Shown piece by piece: positions 23,878 through 27,559 of a stretch of DNA of 27,559 bases; position 1 is the stretch's first letter; every line of letters starts with the position of its first letter. The notes beneath the pieces are model-generated. The model was given only the letters and a program-made list of their open reading frames with translations, was not told where the DNA came from and searched no databases. Source of the stretch: Puniceicoccales bacterium (GTDB taxonomy: Bacteria; Verrucomicrobiota; Verrucomicrobiia; Opitutales; JAIRKQ01); contig JAISBO010000032.1 in NCBI GenBank assembly GCA_031266155.1, positions 1-27,559 on the forward strand, written 5' to 3'. A program made the translations under genes and the position numbers.

Positions 23878-26800
23878 CTAGAAAGAGTATTCGGCACCAC
23901 AGGAAAGGTTGTGGGTAGAGATATCACTGTTGAATCTCAACATGTATGAACCGACAACACTCCAGTGGACATTCAGCTTTTTGGAAACCCCGAGGAGCGC
24001 AACGGCAGCATGTTTGCTGGGCTGTCCATAGGTAGGCATAATTTCGCTTCTTCCGAAGTCATTGACAAAGGGAATAGTCGCGTCGGAATGTTTCCGCATT
24101 AGTTGGTATTCCCACCCAGCCTTTAGAGATAGTAACCACTTTTTATCGGCATGTTCCGGGTTGAGAATTTCCCTTTCGACATTGAGTCCTAGGACGGTGG
24201 TGAGAAGGTTGTGTCCAACGGAAGGGACTTGTTGCGTCCCCATTACGGCTGTTATCACTTCGTCATGTTCTTTCTGGGCAATGTGGTTGTAATTTGCCCG
24301 GAGCCACAAGCCAAACTGGCAACCCTTGTATGTATACAGATTCTTGAGGAATTCTATACCAAAAGAAATATTATTAGATTTGATTTTAGTGTCTCTGGGT
24401 GCAGTACCTCTAACATTGGAACCCAAATCCAACCTGTCACTACCTCGACCATAACCAAAGGTAAGTCCGACATTGGTCTTTAAACGTTTGTCGTTGAAAA
24501 ACTCGTAGGCACCGAAAAGTTCTATCACATAGATGTCATGCTTGGCGGACTCTTTAACACCAACGGCTGCGCCGGAAAAGTTTGTCTTCCCATAAACGTA
24601 CCCAAAAGCAGCACCGAAGCGAAAATATCTCTCGTTGGGCAAATCCCACACATTGTCAGCACCTACGACAAAGCCACCCATGTTACTATGGTACCCTCGC
24701 CTGGTAAGTTTATCCTGGCAAACATGGCCATAGATGACATGGACAAATGGGTCGGCAAGACAACCTTTTACATGTGTCAGGCGGTCGGAGATGGCATTGA
24801 TGAGCAAATCATGGGCCGCCACTGCCAAGGATGCCAGTTCCACATTGACATAGACTTCCCCCTGGGATCTAGCAGATTGTTCCTGTTTAGTTCCTATATA
24901 TAATCCACTAATGCCATTTTCTCTGTCGTTAAACAGGTATGCGGCCGATTCGTCGTCCAACCATGCATATGTGGTTGCCAGAGCCTCACCTTCTTTCGGC
25001 GCAAAAAGAGAAGCTGCATAGTCATTGGTTAATCGGTATAGGTTGATGTTTTCCTGTATAAAATTTTTAGGATTGAAAGAATCATTTATCCCCAACAGCT
25101 TGGCAACGGCTGCCACATTCTCATCTGCCTCTGACCTGATGAGCCAATAGCCGGACGTTTTCTCTTCGTTTTGGTCAACCTTTTCAAGGCCAATTTTACC
25201 ACCTTTAAAGGTCAACGCATTTTCCATCCCTGCATCGATGGATACGTATCCATTCACCCGTCTAAATGTGCCCGAGAAAGGTGTTGGCGAAATTTCTGCA
25301 CTGGAACTGTCGACGTAGAGGGTGAGTTTATGGCCTTCCTTCAAGGTCAAACTTCCCCCGGAGGAACCATTCCACGGGTAATCTTTCACTACTGTCTTCA
25401 CCCCTTCGCCTTCTTCATCTTCAATCTGATTTCCCTTTGTCAGGTGAAGAACCCCCGACTGAACGTGGATCTCGGGGAGGTCTGAAGTGGGACCATAGAC
25501 ATTCCACTTAGCACCACCTTTTATGTCAATTCTCGCGAGATCTTCAACGGGACCGCAGGTTTTTACCACCCATCCACTGTCTATGGTGAGGCTGGAGCCT
25601 TCTGTACTGGCCGAATTCTGAGCTTTGCTGATGGCACCCACGATTTTGACAATGTTGTTTTTCCCATTCGCCGGGATTGGAGTAAATCCACTGTCGGTTG
25701 AATTGGCCATTCCCCCGATGTAAATTTTGAAATCTTCGCCAAGGGCGAATGCGCGGGCATAGTCGGCATTACTGGCCCCCTGGTCAGCTCCCAATGTTAT
25801 AGCGGTAATACTCGCCTCTGCCAGTTTTGCAGCCATAATGGTTACCTCGGAGTCCTGTGCTATGGGCTTGGCAACAATCTCTTCCCCTTCCTTTGTTTCC
25901 TCCCCGGCGGCGAATATGCCCACACGCCAACCAAATTCATTGGTGTTCTTATCCGTATTGTCGGCACCGAAGGCATTGACCTTAATACTAGAAGCACTTG
26001 GAGCATGGGCCAATACAACAACGTCTTGACTACCGTTCAGATTCACCCTAACGGCACTGGCCGTGCTGACGCCATTCGTTGAGGCTGCCCCAATCCCGGT
26101 GCTTGCAGAAGTAGAAGTAGAAGTAGAAATGGCGCCTAGTTTATTCCTATCCCCAAATCGTACATCTAGGTTGCTCACCGTACCGGCCCCATTCGTTGAG
26201 GCCGCCCCAATCCCGGTGCTTGCGGAAGTAGAAGTAGAAGTAGAAATAGAAACGGCTTCTAGTTTATTTCTATCCCCGAACCGTACATCTAGGCTATTTA
26301 CCGTACTGGGACCATTCTCTGTCGCTGAGGCCGCTCCGATCCCAGTGCTTGCGGAAGCAGAAGGAGAAAAAGAAAAAGCGGTTAGGGATGCTGTGCTATG
26401 GATATCAACGTGATTTGTTGCCATGGCCTGAATTGTGGTTGCGACAGAACCTCCTTCAGCAACCCTGGAATATGCTATCATCACAGGACAATGGCCGTTA
26501 TCTCCCCTAATAGCCAGACTCGCACCTTCCGAAAGGTTAATGCCCCCAGCAGGCTGATCAGCGATTGTGTTTATCGCACAGATATGGGCTTTGATCTCAC
26601 TATTTTCTGACTCCTTCAATTCCGTTGGGACACGAGCATCATTGTCAAATGTCACGGTGAGCAGAGATTTTTGTTTGTCTCCTAAGCTATATGTGCTAGC
26701 ATTTCCACCAAACCCAACCTCAATGGCAACTCCACTATCGGGGTCTTCTCTTCCGTTGACTACTATGCTGCCATTCTCGCTGAATACAACATTGTTGTCT

Positions 26801-26940
26801 TTGGAATTATCTATTTCCCAGGCCTGATGGGATTTCTCTAGTTCGTTTATGGTTTTATTTAGGACAGCAGCAGCGGCTGAACTATGGCAAAAAATTAAAC
26901 AACCTACCATCGCTGTGGCGACAAAAATTTTTCTATCCAT
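23878..26940 (-). CDS. Autotransporter (type Va secretion) with repetitive passenger
   Basis: This 1020-residue protein has a signal peptide (DRKIFVATAMVGCLIFCHSSAAAA, cut near AAA-VLN). A long passenger follows (about 25-740) rich in Ser, Thr, Gly and Asn, with beta-helix character. The C-terminal beta-barrel (about the last 280 residues) ends GAEYSF with the terminal Phe recognised by the Bam machinery. The start at 26940 is preceded by AAGGG six bases upstream; the frame runs on to 27123 but that extension has no signal-like start. The passenger holds tandem repeats with RFGDRNKL and STSTSTSASTGIGAAS. The barrel is clearly homologous to the frameshifted neighbour. The passenger has no enzyme motif I recognise; adhesion or surface display is the likely role (inference). 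Confidence 0.85.
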   Translation of the reverse strand: MDRKIFVATAMVGCLIFCHSSAAAAVLNKTINELEKSHQAWEIDNSKDNNVVFSENGSIVVNGREDPDSGVAIEVGFGGNASTYSLGDKQKSLLTVTFDNDARVPTELKESENSEIKAHICAINTIADQPAGGINLSEGASLAIRGDNGHCPVMIAYSRVAEGGSVATTIQAMATNHVDIHSTASLTAFSFSPSASASTGIGAASATENGPSTVNSLDVRFGDRNKLEAVSISTSTSTSASTGIGAASTNGAGTVSNLDVRFGDRNKLGAISTSTSTSASTGIGAASTNGVSTASAVRVNLNGSQDVVVLAHAPSASSIKVNAFGADNTDKNTNEFGWRVGIFAAGEETKEGEEIVAKPIAQDSEVTIMAAKLAEASITAITLGADQGASNADYARAFALGEDFKIYIGGMANSTDSGFTPIPANGKNNIVKIVGAISKAQNSASTEGSSLTIDSGWVVKTCGPVEDLARIDIKGGAKWNVYGPTSDLPEIHVQSGVLHLTKGNQIEDEEGEGVKTVVKDYPWNGSSGGSLTLKEGHKLTLYVDSSSAEISPTPFSGTFRRVNGYVSIDAGMENALTFKGGKIGLEKVDQNEEKTSGYWLIRSEADENVAAVAKLLGINDSFNPKNFIQENINLYRLTNDYAASLFAPKEGEALATTYAWLDDESAAYLFNDRENGISGLYIGTKQEQSARSQGEVYVNVELASLAVAAHDLLINAISDRLTHVKGCLADPFVHVIYGHVCQDKLTRRGYHSNMGGFVVGADNVWDLPNERYFRFGAAFGYVYGKTNFSGAAVGVKESAKHDIYVIELFGAYEFFNDKRLKTNVGLTFGYGRGSDRLDLGSNVRGTAPRDTKIKSNNISFGIEFLKNLYTYKGCQFGLWLRANYNHIAQKEHDEVITAVMGTQQVPSVGHNLLTTVLGLNVEREILNPEHADKKWLLSLKAGWEYQLMRKHSDATIPFVNDFGRSEIMPTYGQPSKHAAVALLGVSKKLNVHWSVVGSYMLRFNSDISTHNLSCGAEYSF
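26087..26370. repeat. In-frame repeats in the autotransporter passenger, with hexanucleotide runs
   Basis: Three copies of a unit start near 26091, 26208 and 26337, giving spacings of 117 and 129 bases (39 and 43 residues). Each contains a GAAGTA hexanucleotide run on the plus strand (three perfect copies in the first two units, degenerate in the third), encoding alternating Ser-Thr. All changes are multiples of three, so the frame is kept. Confidence 0.85.
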
Positions 26941-27116
26941 ACTCAACCCTTTTCCCCACAGTGTAACTTCCTTCCTTCGCCCGTCAACGAAAATTGTAAA
27001 AAACGCGTAAATTCCGCACAGGTGGATAAGGAAGAGTTCCGAGCGAAGGAATAGGCTCTTCAAGTTTTTACGGGTGAAGATGCTATCTAAAAAGAATACT
27101 TCTTCCAATATTTCCA

Positions 27117-27146
27117 TTGACATAATACGTCTATCAGTACTTTATG
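27117..27146 (+). promoter_or_regulatory. Candidate tRNA-His promoter
   Basis: A perfect TTGACA (27117-27122) lies 35 bases upstream of the mature tRNA. The -10 at 17-18 bases (CTTTAT or TTTATG) is weak. It is divergent from the autotransporter gene. Confidence 0.4.
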
Positions 27147-27157
27147 CCCTCATTGGT

Positions 27158-27235
27158 GGTGGTTGTAGCTCAGTTGGCCAGAGCATCGGATTGTGGTTCC
27201 GAGGGTCGCCGGTTCGAGCCCGGTCTGCCACCCCA
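27158..27235 (+). tRNA. tRNA-His (anticodon GTG), CCA encoded
   Basis: The cloverleaf folds by eye. The acceptor is GTGGTTG with an encoded extra G (-1) opposite C73, as usual in tRNA-His. The D arm is GCTC/GAGC, the anticodon arm TCGGA-TTGTGGT-TCCGA with GTG at 34-36, and the T arm GCCGG-TTCGAGC-CCGGT with one G-T pair. CCA is encoded at 27233-27235. The acceptor has a U-U mismatch at 6-67 and a G-U at 5-68. Confidence 0.95.
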
Positions 27236-27471
27236 CCCTCAAGGCTTCACAAATACAAGGATTGTTGACCCAAGCAAAATGCAAAGGCGGGATGGGTAAA
27301 AAGTCCATGGACAAAATATGGACAAAAATCCTGTCTCAAAAAATAAACAAACTAAAGACTATAATAGTCTGTTATACATATAAACCCGTGAAATTCTTTA
27401 AAAATACGTTAAAAAGCCCTTGAATTTTTACGAAGTTTTTACATTCTGCCGTTCATGAGCACTAGCGGACG
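27236..27471. other. Intergenic region between tRNA-His and the decamer array
   Basis: No gene is supported. A 15-base exact palindrome AGACTAT-A-ATAGTCT lies at 27356-27370, containing TATAAT, and a near-tandem ATGGACAAAA occurs around 27308-27326. I see no tRNA terminator with a T-run. Confidence 0.5.
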
Positions 27472-27559
27472 ACAGCAGCGAACAGCAGCGAACAGCAGCG
27501 AACAGCAGCGAACAGCAGCGAACAGCAGCGAACAGCAGCGAACAGCAGCGAACAGCAGC
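27472..27559. repeat. 10-bp tandem repeat array running off the window
   Basis: The unit AACAGCAGCG repeats almost without change for 88 bases (about nine copies) to the last base of the window. It is GC-richer than the surrounding AT-rich intergenic sequence. The unit length is not a multiple of three, and no frame with a ribosome binding site is seen. Confidence 0.95.

Noticed and set aside
26941..27123. N-terminal extension of the large autotransporter up to 27123
   Set aside because: The signal peptide and a good ribosome binding site both point to ATG 26940; the extension would bury the signal peptide inside the protein.
27472..27559. CRISPR-like array
   Set aside because: Ten-base units follow one another directly with no spacers, so it is a simple tandem repeat.

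Overview
The window reads as a chromosomal segment of a Gram-negative bacterium with LPS, an outer membrane, a rod-shape system and a moderately AT-rich genome. Seen directly: a GT9 heptosyltransferase, autotransporter beta-barrels, MreB and a RodZ-like protein, and a GlgC of the plant/cyanobacterial/PVC type. My best guess is a host-associated member of the Verrucomicrobiota or the wider PVC group. This is inference from protein resemblance; no 16S rRNA gene is present.

Layout, left to right. A 5'-truncated miaB (2-811) is followed by a long leader region holding a candidate promoter with an operator-like inverted repeat, a short Tyr-rich leader ORF and hairpins, then a tyrosine phenol-lyase-like gene (1426-2889). 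On the minus strand, a UhpC-like sugar-phosphate transporter precedes truA and is divergent from glgC, which suggests a hexose-phosphate uptake and glycogen module. Next come an adenylate-kinase-like protein with a signal peptide, ispF, two tandem paralogues of an unknown family, and a solitary nuoG. A minus-strand block follows: mreB with a membrane-anchored glucosaminidase, then grpE-dnaJ-hexapeptide protein. A YoeB-type toxin with an unusual partner (plus strand) converges on rodZ-like-gpsA-heptosyltransferase (minus strand).

The rodZ-dnaA intergenic region carries DnaA boxes and is a candidate oriC or dnaA control region. dnaA and ftsY follow on the plus strand. The right end has two related autotransporter-type genes on the minus strand: a short one broken by an exact 13-bp tandem duplication, and an intact 1020-residue one with an internally repeated passenger. 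A tRNA-His gene and a decanucleotide tandem array running off the window edge complete it.

Functional themes are cell-envelope growth (MreB, RodZ-like, glucosaminidase, GpsA, heptosyltransferase), replication and protein targeting (DnaA, FtsY), chaperones (GrpE, DnaJ), and surface display (autotransporters). The least ordinary items are the frameshifted autotransporter with a possibly reversible duplication, the exported adenylate kinase homologue, the Tyr-rich leader upstream of a TPL-like enzyme with altered PLP-pocket residues, and the unknown paralogue pair with conserved promoters and a 22-residue repeat tail. Several genes lack a visible Shine-Dalgarno sequence, so some starts rest on family alignment. 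All homology statements are from memory; no search was run.
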